47,002 nt of DNA from positions 1-47,002 of the IMG/VR virus record IMGVR_UViG_3300018428_000044; one strand, written 5' to 3'. The stretch's first letter is position 1. The number at the start of each line of letters is the position of its first letter. The notes beneath the pieces are model-generated. The model was not told the origin of the DNA and ran no database searches. It saw nothing but the letters and a program-made list of their open reading frames with translations. The stretch comes from a virus. Shown piece after piece: positions 33,781 through 41,467 of this stretch. The position numbers and the translations under genes are program-made.

Positions 33781-35308
33781 GCATGCCTTAATCTTTTCAT
33801 TTAGCCCTCATGATCTATTAATTAGAAGCGGCGGCGCTCACAGAATAGCAACTCATTTAAGATCTCAAGGATGGGATATTGAAGTTGTTGATTTCTGTGA
33901 AAGATGGACATACGAAGAATTTATCGAATTATTCAAATCAAGAGTAACTGCTAAAACTAAATGGATTGGCATATCTCAGTTTGATTTCAACGACTATGGC
34001 GTATCTATTGCAGGTATTGCGTTTATGAAGTGGATCAAAGACAACTATGATATGCCAATAATTCTCGGCTCTCAACACATTGATAGAGCATACCCACATT
34101 GCGACTATATTATAGCAGGATATGCGGAAAATGCTATTAATGCTTTAATTGCTTATTTGTTTGGCAATGGTGCACCTAAACCAAAAATGAGAACGTTTAG
34201 AGATGTTACATTTATTGACAGTAATGCTGATTATGTAGCACATCCGTGGGACGATTGTTCGGTGCTATATGAAGATAGAGATTTTATGCACCATAATGAA
34301 TTTGGAACAACAGAGTTTAGTAGAGGTTGTAGATTTAAATGTAAATTTTGTACAACTACTATACTAGGTGTTAAAGGAAAAACAACAAGAGAACTATACG
34401 GTATTGAACACGAAATTAGGCACAACTATGATAAATTTGGAATGAAATACTATTGGTTAACTGACCCAACGTTTAATAATGAAAAAGGAAAAATAAATTT
34501 ATACGGCGATATTGTTGAAAGTTTGCCATTTGAACCTTACTTTATTGGTTTTATTAGACCAGACTTGTTAATAAGAAGTGAAGACGAATGGGAAGGACTA
34601 TTACGAATGAGATTGCTTTGTCATTTTTATGGTATTGAAACATTTAACAGTGAAACAGCAAAATTTATCGGAAAAGGAAATCCAGAAATGATCAAAGAAG
34701 GTATTGTTAGAGTTAAAGACTATTTTGAGTCTAAAACAGATCAATATCGTGCTCACTTAAATATGATAGCAGGCTTGCCTTATGAATCTAAACAATCTGT
34801 GCTTAATACAATAGATTGGATTAAAAAGCATTGGGCCAACACACAACCTGCTAGTATGGGTCCACTGGAAATACAAGACGAAAGCCATCCTTTTAGATCT
34901 AATATAGCACTAACATACGAAAATCTAGGGTATAAAGTTATTAACAAAACAATAGATGATATGCAAACAGACGAATTAAAAAATGCATGGAATGGACTTC
35001 AAGCACAAGAAACTGATGAAGGGATTCAAAGACTTGGTCATAATATATTTTGGGAAAACGAATATATGGATATCTACGAAGCACAAGTTATTGCTGATAA
35101 GGTAGATGAACATTGGAAAACAAAAAGCGGATATAATCTAAAAAAACTTACAGCAGAAGAATTACACTGGACATTTTGCGACGAAAACGGAGAACCGTTA
35201 TCGTTAGAACAAAGATTAAGTATGCGTATGGGAATGATGCAGCCTTTTATTGATAATTTTGAAATATTTGTTAATAAGTATAAACAAAAAAAGTTGAATT
35301 ATAGATGA
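33779..35308 (+). CDS. Radical SAM protein with N-terminal B12-binding-like domain
   Basis: This is a 509-aa protein. The radical SAM cluster motif C-x3-C-x2-C is at Cys184, Cys188 and Cys191 in FSRGCRFKCKFCTT, which ligates the [4Fe-4S] cluster that cleaves SAM. Residues 1-140 resemble a cobalamin-binding Rossmann domain (ATHLRSQGWDIEVVDF, KWIGISQ, PIILGSQHIDRAYPHCDYIIAGYAENAI) but lack the D-x-H-x-x-G cobalt ligand motif. The middle (TDPTFNNEKGKINLYGDIVE, IGFIRPDLL, FYGIETFNSETAKFIGKGNPEMI) fits the B12-dependent radical SAM TIM barrel. Known members methylate unreactive carbons or build sulfur bridges; the substrate here is unknown. The start is uncertain because there is no Shine-Dalgarno and the ATG is inside a hairpin. 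Its end overlaps the hydroxylase start by 4 nt. Confidence 0.8.
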   Translation: MHALIFSFSPHDLLIRSGGAHRIATHLRSQGWDIEVVDFCERWTYEEFIELFKSRVTAKTKWIGISQFDFNDYGVSIAGIAFMKWIKDNYDMPIILGSQHIDRAYPHCDYIIAGYAENAINALIAYLFGNGAPKPKMRTFRDVTFIDSNADYVAHPWDDCSVLYEDRDFMHHNEFGTTEFSRGCRFKCKFCTTTILGVKGKTTRELYGIEHEIRHNYDKFGMKYYWLTDPTFNNEKGKINLYGDIVESLPFEPYFIGFIRPDLLIRSEDEWEGLLRMRLLCHFYGIETFNSETAKFIGKGNPEMIKEGIVRVKDYFESKTDQYRAHLNMIAGLPYESKQSVLNTIDWIKKHWANTQPASMGPLEIQDESHPFRSNIALTYENLGYKVINKTIDDMQTDELKNAWNGLQAQETDEGIQRLGHNIFWENEYMDIYEAQVIADKVDEHWKTKSGYNLKKLTAEELHWTFCDENGEPLSLEQRLSMRMGMMQPFIDNFEIFVNKYKQKKLNYR

Positions 35309-35865
35309 GTAATTTTATTGAATCTTATTTTTTAGAAGATGTAACAATATGTGATAGAATAGTATCTTATATGGAAGATATGAAAGAATCTTGGGTTGAC
35401 GGTCATATAAACTATGATCAAGTTGACCTTAGTGTCAAAGACTGTAAGCAATATTACTTGCCGCCCGATACACAACTATTTCACGATTATATGGGTCAAT
35501 TACAAACAGTTGTAGATCAATATATAAAGAAATATCCATTTTGCAACACAGGTAATCCTTGGAGAGCATTAGAAACAATAAACATTCAAAGATACGAACC
35601 ACCTGGACAAGCATTTCATGATTGGCACTGTGAAAGATCCGGAACACACATGCCCGGAGCACTAAGACATCTCGTATGGATGACTTACTTAAATGATGTT
35701 GACGAAGGTGGCGAAACAGAATGGTACCACCAAAAATTAAAACTACAACCTAAAAAGGGGTTAACAACTATTTGGCCTGCAGACTGGACGCACACTCATA
35801 GAGGTCTTCCCCCTATATCAAACACAAAGTATATTTTAACAAGTTGGTTTAATTATATTGATTAG
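35305..35865 (+). CDS. 2OG-Fe(II) oxygenase, prolyl 4-hydroxylase-like
   Basis: This is a 186-aa protein. Iron ligands are visible as H-x-E at His108/Glu110 (FHDWHCE) and distal His165 in THTHRGLPP. Lys175 in NTKYILTSWF is the likely 2-oxoglutarate anchor. MTYLNDVDEGGETEW is the classic strand of the P4H/EGL-9 family. The acidic ligand is Glu where Asp is usual, which is uncommon; some Fe/2OG enzymes tolerate Glu. Proteins of this size in marine phages are annotated as prolyl hydroxylase-like but have no proven substrate. The start codon overlaps the radical SAM stop by 4 nt, so the two are coupled. The stop overlaps the stop of the converging halogenase gene by 4 nt. Confidence 0.85.
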   Translation: MSNFIESYFLEDVTICDRIVSYMEDMKESWVDGHINYDQVDLSVKDCKQYYLPPDTQLFHDYMGQLQTVVDQYIKKYPFCNTGNPWRALETINIQRYEPPGQAFHDWHCERSGTHMPGALRHLVWMTYLNDVDEGGETEWYHQKLKLQPKKGLTTIWPADWTHTHRGLPPISNTKYILTSWFNYID

Positions 35866-37454
35866 TTATGAATGTATCTTTTTAGATACTCGCATAGCGA
35901 TAATTCATTTTCAGCAGCATCCCACCATTTTTTTACTTTAAGTTCTCTTTCTGTAAAGTATGGGGCAAATGTTTGAGATAAAGGCTTTGGCTCTGTAAAT
36001 TCTTGATTAATAATATTAATTCTATCAATAAAGTGATGATTCATGCCTACAGACACCCAAGGAATGCCAACATACGGATCAATTTCTGCTTTAAACATTT
36101 TATTATTTTGATATTGAAAGAATCCAATACTAGCAGTAGGTGTTAAGTCGACCATGGTAGGATCATACACTCTGTCGTTATTTGCCTTCCAATATTCGCT
36201 GTCGTTTCTTTTACTAAATGAATAGTGCATAGCAACAAATTCAGTAAAGTTTTGAAATACACCTCGAATGGCAGTATTATATACATCTCTGTCAAATTGA
36301 TTAACACTGCCTGACAGTAAAATTTTTACTAATTTTTCTAAGAAAATATGTACTGAAAATAACCCATTGGATTCTAAAGGCTCAATAAATCCAGCACTAA
36401 GACCTAGTGCTACAACATTCTTTACAAATGTTCTTCTATGTATTCCTACACGCATAGGAATATCTTTAAATTCTAAACTATCAACTTCTTCTCTAGTTCT
36501 TGGACATACCATCTTATTAGACATTAAATGTTGCTTAAATTCTTCTTTAGCATCTTCAGGATTGATAAATTTATCACTGTAAACATAACCAGTGCCGATC
36601 CTTTCCCAACTAGGTATATTCCAAACCCATCCATTGCCAATAGCAGTACAATTTGTAAAAGGCTCTAGTTCGTTTTCTTTATCTTTGTAAGGTATTCTAG
36701 TAGCCCATGCTCTGTTGTTTGGTAACATATCACTGTAAGAAATAAATTCTTCATTCAATGCTTCACCTAACAATAAACTTTTAAATCCTGTGCAGTCAAC
36801 AAATAAATCAGCAGTAACAGTTTCGCCATTAGTTAAAGTTAGTTTTTCTATGCCTACATCTCCTGTAGTAATGTCTACAACAGTTGAAGGTATAACTTTT
36901 ACACCTCTTGGCAAACAATAATTTTCACGTAACCAAAGACCAAACTTAGTAGCATCAAAATGAAATGCTGTATCATACTCAGGGTTAAATAACCCAAAAG
37001 TTCCATTTCTGTTATTTGTAAATTTATTTTTTTCGTAAAGCGCGGCATTAGGATAGTAATAGCGAGCAAAGTCTTCGTTTGAAATATTAGGATACAATGC
37101 TTTTTTGTAATACCAATCTTCTATACCTTGTAGTGTTCCTTCAAAGTCCGGTTGTCCAAATGGATAATGGAATCCTCCCGAATCTTTTTCATAGAAGTCT
37201 GTAAACTTGATACTCATTTTATAACTAGCATCAGTATGTTTCATAAAATCATATTCATTTATTTCTAAGAAATTACAGTAATTTCTTATAGATAGTAATG
37301 TACTTTCTCCTACGCCTACTATAGGATGATCAGGACTTTCAATAACGCTAATATCGTAATCAGGAAAAAATTTTACTAGCATAGCAGCCGACATCCAGCC
37401 TGCACTTCCTCCTCCTACTATTACTACTTTTTTTAAATTTTTAATTATAGGCAT
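35862..37454 (-). CDS. Flavin-dependent tryptophan halogenase 1
   Basis: This is a 530-aa protein, the usual length for the PrnA/RebH family. The FAD-binding G-x-G-x-x-G site is VVIVGGGSAGWM (residues about 10-21). Catalytic Lys79 in DASYKMSIKF falls at exactly the number of the essential lysine of PrnA and RebH. The signature W-x-W-x-I-P is intact at 276-281 (WVWNIP). GLSAGFIEPLES near 351-362 holds the Glu-Ser pair that is active-site in the family. With reduced flavin, O2 and halide it would make HOX, held on the lysine, to halogenate an aromatic substrate. No flavin reductase is present in the window. It follows the DUF6445-like gene by 1 nt on the same strand. VirX1, a cyanophage halogenase, is the nearest known precedent. 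Confidence 0.92.
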   Translation of the reverse strand: MPIIKNLKKVVIVGGGSAGWMSAAMLVKFFPDYDISVIESPDHPIVGVGESTLLSIRNYCNFLEINEYDFMKHTDASYKMSIKFTDFYEKDSGGFHYPFGQPDFEGTLQGIEDWYYKKALYPNISNEDFARYYYPNAALYEKNKFTNNRNGTFGLFNPEYDTAFHFDATKFGLWLRENYCLPRGVKVIPSTVVDITTGDVGIEKLTLTNGETVTADLFVDCTGFKSLLLGEALNEEFISYSDMLPNNRAWATRIPYKDKENELEPFTNCTAIGNGWVWNIPSWERIGTGYVYSDKFINPEDAKEEFKQHLMSNKMVCPRTREEVDSLEFKDIPMRVGIHRRTFVKNVVALGLSAGFIEPLESNGLFSVHIFLEKLVKILLSGSVNQFDRDVYNTAIRGVFQNFTEFVAMHYSFSKRNDSEYWKANNDRVYDPTMVDLTPTASIGFFQYQNNKMFKAEIDPYVGIPWVSVGMNHHFIDRINIINQEFTEPKPLSQTFAPYFTERELKVKKWWDAAENELSLCEYLKRYIHN

Positions 37455-37455
37455 A

Positions 37456-38061
37456 CTATATCCTTGTTAATGGTAAAGACGTACTATCAATCCATTCTAC
37501 AAAAAATGGTTGTGTAAGTCTACTTTTATCAGCCTTAAAATTCGGTGCATGCCACTGATTAGCATTATACAACACACATCTATTCTTTACAGCTTCAATA
37601 GATATAGATTTTTCAAATAATGAATGATTCTCTTGAATATCTATTTTGTTTATTATACTTTCTAATTGATATTTGTGCAACCTATGATTGTCAACACCGT
37701 CTTTTACAGTGTAAATATCAGTTCCTCCTGTGCCTGTTTCTAAGTATAATACACCTGCAATAAGACAGTTATTATCTTGATGTATTACTTTAACAAAATC
37801 TTCTCTGCTTATTAAGTGAAAAGAAGTGTCTACAGACCAGGTTAACGGAGTTTCATAGAATACACTAAACAGTTTTTCACAAAAATAATCAAATAACTCA
37901 GGATTAATTTCATGTAAGCGTTTAGAACGTTTACCTGGATAATTTTCTTCGTTTTCAGTAAACGAGACACTACTAGCATATGCAAAGACCTTGTCAAAGT
38001 CATCATAAAAGTTGTCTATCACAGTTAACGGAAATCCGCCATCGGTAAATTCAGTTTTCAT
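37456..38061 (-). CDS. DUF6445-like Fe(II)/2OG oxygenase-fold protein
   Basis: This is a 201-aa protein. The opening PLTVIDNFYDDFDKVFAYA, then YPGKRSKRL, VIHQDNN, GVLYLETGTGGTDIYTVK and NRCVLYNANQWHAPNF give the order of motifs of DUF6445, a family with the double-stranded beta-helix of 2OG oxygenases. The putative iron triad is His94-x-Asp96 and His171, with Arg181 as the possible co-substrate anchor. It lies immediately upstream of halogenase 1 in the same minus-strand transcript. A second DUF6445-like gene heads the other halogenase cassette at the right end, so the pairing recurs. The substrate is unknown. The ribosome site is weak (TTGGA directly before ATG). Confidence 0.7.
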   Translation of the reverse strand: MKTEFTDGGFPLTVIDNFYDDFDKVFAYASSVSFTENEENYPGKRSKRLHEINPELFDYFCEKLFSVFYETPLTWSVDTSFHLISREDFVKVIHQDNNCLIAGVLYLETGTGGTDIYTVKDGVDNHRLHKYQLESIINKIDIQENHSLFEKSISIEAVKNRCVLYNANQWHAPNFKADKSRLTQPFFVEWIDSTSLPLTRI

Positions 38062-38092
38062 TCCAAGTAACTCATTATGTTAGTGTATAAAT

Positions 38093-38100
38093 GATAAATA
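38093..38100 (+). promoter_or_regulatory. T4-type late promoter box, plus strand
   Basis: GATAAATA lies in the divergent intergenic region, 47 nt before the ATG of glycine-rich protein 3. Its core overlaps the left arm of an inverted repeat (38094-38101 with 38112-38119). Confidence 0.7.
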
Positions 38101-38119
38101 TTGTAACAAAGATATTTAT
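38094..38119. repeat. Inverted repeat carrying divergent late promoters
   Basis: ATAAATAT (38094-38101) and ATATTTAT (38112-38119) are perfect complements separated by 10 nt (TGTAACAAAG). The symmetry places one late-promoter core on each strand. Confidence 0.75.
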
Positions 38120-38120
38120 T
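38113..38120 (-). promoter_or_regulatory. T4-type late promoter box, minus strand
   Basis: Read on the minus strand, the bases are AATAAATA, matching NATAAATA, 52 nt upstream of the DUF6445-like gene that starts at 38061. Together with the plus-strand box at 38093-38100 it forms a back-to-back pair that would drive the adhesin one way and the halogenase pair the other. Confidence 0.6.
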
Positions 38121-38146
38121 GAAGAGGTTTTTACAGGTGAGAATAA

Positions 38147-40411
38147 ATGGCTAAACTATCTAACTTAACAATCAACGATACTGGAGCATTAACACTACCA
38201 GATGGTACTTCTGATCAAAGACCTGGATATGTAGTTAAAGTTTTCACAGCAAATGGCCCAGGGAACTTTACAGTACCAACTGGCGTAACTGAAGTTGATG
38301 TATTAGTTGTTGGCGGTGGTGGCGGATCTGCTGGCATCGGCGGTGGCGGCGGTGCAGGCGGCATGATTGACAGGCCAGGATTTCCAGTTACTCCAGGCAG
38401 CACTATTCCTTATAGCGTTGGCGCTGGTGGTGCACCTGGTGGAACTTATCCAGGACCAGTAGGATCAAATGGCAGTAACTCAGTATTCGGAAGTTTAACA
38501 GCACTCGGTGGCGGCGGCGCTGGTTCTTGGAACAATAATACATCAAGTCCAGGAGGTTCAGGGGCTGGTGGTCCTGGAACCCCAGGCACAGGCGCAAACG
38601 GCGGCGCTGGTAATCAACCAAGTCAATCCGGCGACAGCGGTGCATACGGATTCGGATATCCTGGTTCAAGAGGTGGTACTAACCCTAGTTCAAATTCAAC
38701 CCCTGGCTCAGGAACATATACCGCTGGCGGTGGAGGCGGTGCAGGTGCTGCAGGTGGCCATCCATCACTTTCTGGACCAGGAAATACCAGTACAACAAAT
38801 GCAGGACGCAAAGGCGGAGATGGAAGAAGTAGTTCAATTACCGGAGTGCCCGTTTACTATGCAGGCGGTGGCGGTGGCGGAAGTCACAATAGCGGATATC
38901 GATCGCCTGTAACAACAGCACTAGGCGGTATTGGCGGTGGCGGTCGAGGTGCCTCTGTTGATTGGTATTACGATCAAATGGGATTTTATAATTTTCCTGC
39001 AACTGTGTATGGCGGAAGTACTTTAGGAAACTATAATCCTCATTGGCAATGGTACGGTAGAGGACAAGGAGAACCAGGAAGAGTCAACACAGGCGGCGGC
39101 GCTGGAGGCGGCTTCTATTACACCGGCGGTACTGGCGAAGGTGGAACAGGTGGCCCAGGTGTTATCATAGTTAGATACAGAAATCCAAAAGGTCAATTAT
39201 CTGTTGCGTCAATTAGTGGCGGCACAGAGCTTAACACTTCCTCTGCTCACGGAGTAGTAACTAACGAAATTTGGGTTCCAAATGCAAGCGGACTAGGTGT
39301 TGTAGCTGATACAAAATATTATGTTGTAGAAATTGTAAGTGCAACAGCATTTAAAGTATCAACTATAAAAGGCGGAAGTCCTGCAACATTTTCAAACGGA
39401 AGCCTAGGCGTAACAGGAACAGTTCTTACAGCAGATCCTGAAAACGGAATGACACGTTATAACACTGCTGGCGGCTATATAGAAATTTATGTAGACGGTG
39501 TTTGGAAACCTCTAAAACGATCAGTAGTTAAATTTACTGCTACAGGATTACATAACTTTAAAGTACCAGAAGGTGTAACACACGTAGATGTTCTAGTTGT
39601 TGCGGGCGGCGGATCAGGTGGAGAACTTGGCGGCGGTGGAGGTGCTGGTGGTTTAATCTACGAGCAAAATGTACCTGTTGCTCCAGGTGGAAATGTTCCA
39701 GTATATGTAGGAACAGGCGGACATAACGAAATGACGCATACACCGCACCACGGTATAAGAAAAGGAGAACCTTCAAGGTTTGGAGGATTCGAAGCATACG
39801 GCGGAGGCGCAGGTGCAAACCATCCTGCTGCTGCAAGATCACAACCTTATAGACACAATTTCTGGGATAACTGGGGCGATGCAGGCGGCGGAGCTTCTCC
39901 TAACCAAAATTCGGGCGGATCACCTGGCGGATCAGGTGGCGGTGCTGCATATACACACCCAGGTGGTGCAGGCAAAGGAACTCCAGGACAAGGATACCCA
40001 GGAGGTACTACTCCGGGATCACCTCCACACTCAAATGCAGGCGGCGGTGGTGCAGGTGCTGCTGGAGGAAACGGCGGTGGCCCAGTGGCTGGTCCAGGCG
40101 GAGACGGTAGAGTAATTAATATTACTGGTACAAATGTTCACTATGCCGGCGGTGGCGGCGGTGGCGCCCACGGACCTCAAGGAAGTTCAGCACCAGGTGG
40201 TGCCGGTGGTGGCGGAGGCGGAGGCCAACGCAACAACATTAATACAGGCTACGGAGCAGTATATAGTTTCCATCAAAGCTCAGGTGGCACATACGCTTCA
40301 CCTGGTGCAGACAACACAGGTGGTGGAGGCGGTGGCGGTGGCCACAACAGCTCGAACCCATACGGTCTTGGTGCAAGAGGCGGCCCAGGTATTGTTATTG
40401 TAAGATACTAA
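38147..40411 (+). CDS. Glycine-rich tail-tip/adhesin-like protein 3, two modules (754 aa)
   Basis: It starts MAKLSNLTINDTGALTLPDGTSDQRPG. Module 1 (about residues 28-345) opens VKVFTANGPGNFTVPTGVTEVDVLVVGGGG and ends GPGVIIVRY. Between the modules, about 350-465, is an inserted beta-rich segment (STAHGVVTNE-like, KYYVVEIVSATAFKVST) plus a fibre element GMTRYNTAGGYIEIYVDGVW. Module 2 (about 470-754) opens VKFTATGLHNFKVPEGVTHVDVLVVAGGG and ends GPGIVIVRY. The middle insert resembles an element of phage fibres that also occurs in giant protein D (NQAVKFTDS...KVYYVKDI...TELTVS). Expression is from the late promoter at 38093-38100, with AGGTGAGAATAA as ribosome site. A receptor-binding role is inferred. 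Confidence 0.75.
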   Translation: MAKLSNLTINDTGALTLPDGTSDQRPGYVVKVFTANGPGNFTVPTGVTEVDVLVVGGGGGSAGIGGGGGAGGMIDRPGFPVTPGSTIPYSVGAGGAPGGTYPGPVGSNGSNSVFGSLTALGGGGAGSWNNNTSSPGGSGAGGPGTPGTGANGGAGNQPSQSGDSGAYGFGYPGSRGGTNPSSNSTPGSGTYTAGGGGGAGAAGGHPSLSGPGNTSTTNAGRKGGDGRSSSITGVPVYYAGGGGGGSHNSGYRSPVTTALGGIGGGGRGASVDWYYDQMGFYNFPATVYGGSTLGNYNPHWQWYGRGQGEPGRVNTGGGAGGGFYYTGGTGEGGTGGPGVIIVRYRNPKGQLSVASISGGTELNTSSAHGVVTNEIWVPNASGLGVVADTKYYVVEIVSATAFKVSTIKGGSPATFSNGSLGVTGTVLTADPENGMTRYNTAGGYIEIYVDGVWKPLKRSVVKFTATGLHNFKVPEGVTHVDVLVVAGGGSGGELGGGGGAGGLIYEQNVPVAPGGNVPVYVGTGGHNEMTHTPHHGIRKGEPSRFGGFEAYGGGAGANHPAAARSQPYRHNFWDNWGDAGGGASPNQNSGGSPGGSGGGAAYTHPGGAGKGTPGQGYPGGTTPGSPPHSNAGGGGAGAAGGNGGGPVAGPGGDGRVINITGTNVHYAGGGGGGAHGPQGSSAPGGAGGGGGGGQRNNINTGYGAVYSFHQSSGGTYASPGADNTGGGGGGGGHNSSNPYGLGARGGPGIVIVRY

Positions 40412-40426
40412 TGGAGAAATAATTAA

Positions 40427-40645
40427 ATGGCAAGAACATTAACACACGAAGTTCAAGAACATGGCGTTTTGGTTAATATACATCAAGACGGTGTTGAAAT
40501 ACTAGACAATTTATTCCCTTCAATTCCTGCGTTTGTCGAAAATGCAGTTGCTGATATAGACGAGGAACTAAATATGAATGGACACAATATTTTAACCACA
40601 GTTGAAAAACAGACTATCCAGTCTTGGATTGATGGATTAGAATAA
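40427..40645 (+). CDS. Small acidic protein of unknown function (72 aa)
   Basis: MARTLTHEVQEHGVLVNIHQ is followed by DGVEILDNLFPSIP and the C-terminal LTTVEKQTIQSWIDGLE. The ribosome site GGAGAAATAA at 40413-40422 is strong, so the gene is probably expressed. It shares a pattern with the next gene: E-x-G-x-V-x-V-x-x-x-x-DG-x-x-x-L, FP, and L-T-x-x-E-x-x-x-x-x-x-WI near the end. The two are likely tandem paralogues. No family was recognised. It lies between a glycine-rich adhesin gene and a JmjC/cupin-like gene on one transcript. It could be a tail accessory protein or, more speculatively, a substrate of the neighbouring modifying enzymes. Confidence 0.65.
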   Translation: MARTLTHEVQEHGVLVNIHQDGVEILDNLFPSIPAFVENAVADIDEELNMNGHNILTTVEKQTIQSWIDGLE

Positions 40646-40661
40646 TTAAGGAGAAATAATA

Positions 40662-40886
40662 ATGCGTTCATTTGTTTACAGACCAGAAGAAGGTGAAGTA
40701 CACGTTGATCTAGTTGCAGAAGATGGTACAACAGTACTAACTACAGCAAACTTTCCAACTGAAGATTCAACTACAGAATTCTTTGAGCAAACTTGGAATT
40801 ATCATTGCGAAGAAGATGGTGTAGATCCTTTAACAGAAGAAGAACTAGCAGCATACAGTACTTGGATTAGAACACAAATATCATAA
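40662..40886 (+). CDS. Small acidic protein of unknown function (74 aa), paralogue of the previous one
   Basis: It is strongly acidic: MRSFVYRPEEGEVHVDLVAE, then DGTTVLTTANFPTED, FFEQTWNYHCEEDG and LTEEELAAYSTWIRTQIS. The ribosome site is the same GGAGAAATAA (40650-40659) as in the previous gene. The E-G-x-V-x-V, DG and FP spacing and the terminal T-E-E-x-x-x-x-x-x-WI match the 72-aa protein. Its stop overlaps the start of the cupin-like gene (TAATG), so the two are translationally coupled. The function is not known. One cysteine and three tryptophan or tyrosine positions near the C-terminus could be modified, but that is conjecture. Confidence 0.65.
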   Translation: MRSFVYRPEEGEVHVDLVAEDGTTVLTTANFPTEDSTTEFFEQTWNYHCEEDGVDPLTEEELAAYSTWIRTQIS

Positions 40887-41467
40887 TGTTTGTTTCTCCA
40901 TTACCTGATTTGCCTCAAGATCAGATGGCGGAAGTTTTAGATCACGTTCACAAGGCAAAAATTAATGTTACAGAAGAACTAATGCTTGAGCGGCTATCTG
41001 ATAGATATCGATGGCCGCAGTATTATAACACGGGTGCTCCAACTGTAGAACGAATTGTCGGCGATGATGGACTAAAAGCACAGGACTTCTTTTGTAACGA
41101 TAGACATATAGATAGAAATAAATTTCTTGATTATTATAATCAAGGATATACGTTTGTAATATCGGGTGTTCAATATCTATTTAACGACATTACAAATCTT
41201 ACAATATATCTAAGCAACATATGGGATACAGAAATTAATGCTAACATATATATTTCAAAAGGCAAAAAAGTAGTTTCTTACCCTTATCATAATCATCATT
41301 ATTCTGTTATAATTAAAAATATTTACGGAAAATCTAAGTGGCTTATAAACGACCAAGATCGTGTTTTAGAAAATCAAGATATTTTCTATGTGCCAAAAGA
41401 AATGATGCACGGAGTTAAGGAAATAGAGGATTTAAAGTTGTCTATAACTTTTAACTTGCATAGTTAA
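40886..41467 (+). CDS. JmjC/cupin-like Fe(II) oxygenase-fold protein (193 aa)
   Basis: The core is INANIYISKGKKVVSYPYHN, then HHYSVIIKNIYGKSKWLI and IFYVPKEMMHGVKEIEDLKLSITFNL. This aligns by eye with the cupin_4/JmjC hydroxylase layout H-x-D...G-x-K-x-W...D-x-x-Y-V-P...H. Metal ligands would be His135, His137 (in place of the usual Asp) and His175; Lys or Asn residues of KNIYGKSKW would bind the co-substrate. The His-x-His replacement makes classical 2OG hydroxylase activity uncertain; it could be a different cupin. It begins in a TAATG overlap with the 74-aa gene. Its stop overlaps the converging methyltransferase stop by 4 nt. Confidence 0.65.
   Translation: MFVSPLPDLPQDQMAEVLDHVHKAKINVTEELMLERLSDRYRWPQYYNTGAPTVERIVGDDGLKAQDFFCNDRHIDRNKFLDYYNQGYTFVISGVQYLFNDITNLTIYLSNIWDTEINANIYISKGKKVVSYPYHNHHYSVIIKNIYGKSKWLINDQDRVLENQDIFYVPKEMMHGVKEIEDLKLSITFNLHS

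Noticed and set aside
31000-40411. Gly-rich DNA repeats as a CRISPR or tandem-repeat mobile element
   Set aside because: The repeats are irregular GGN codon runs within coding frames, without constant spacers.
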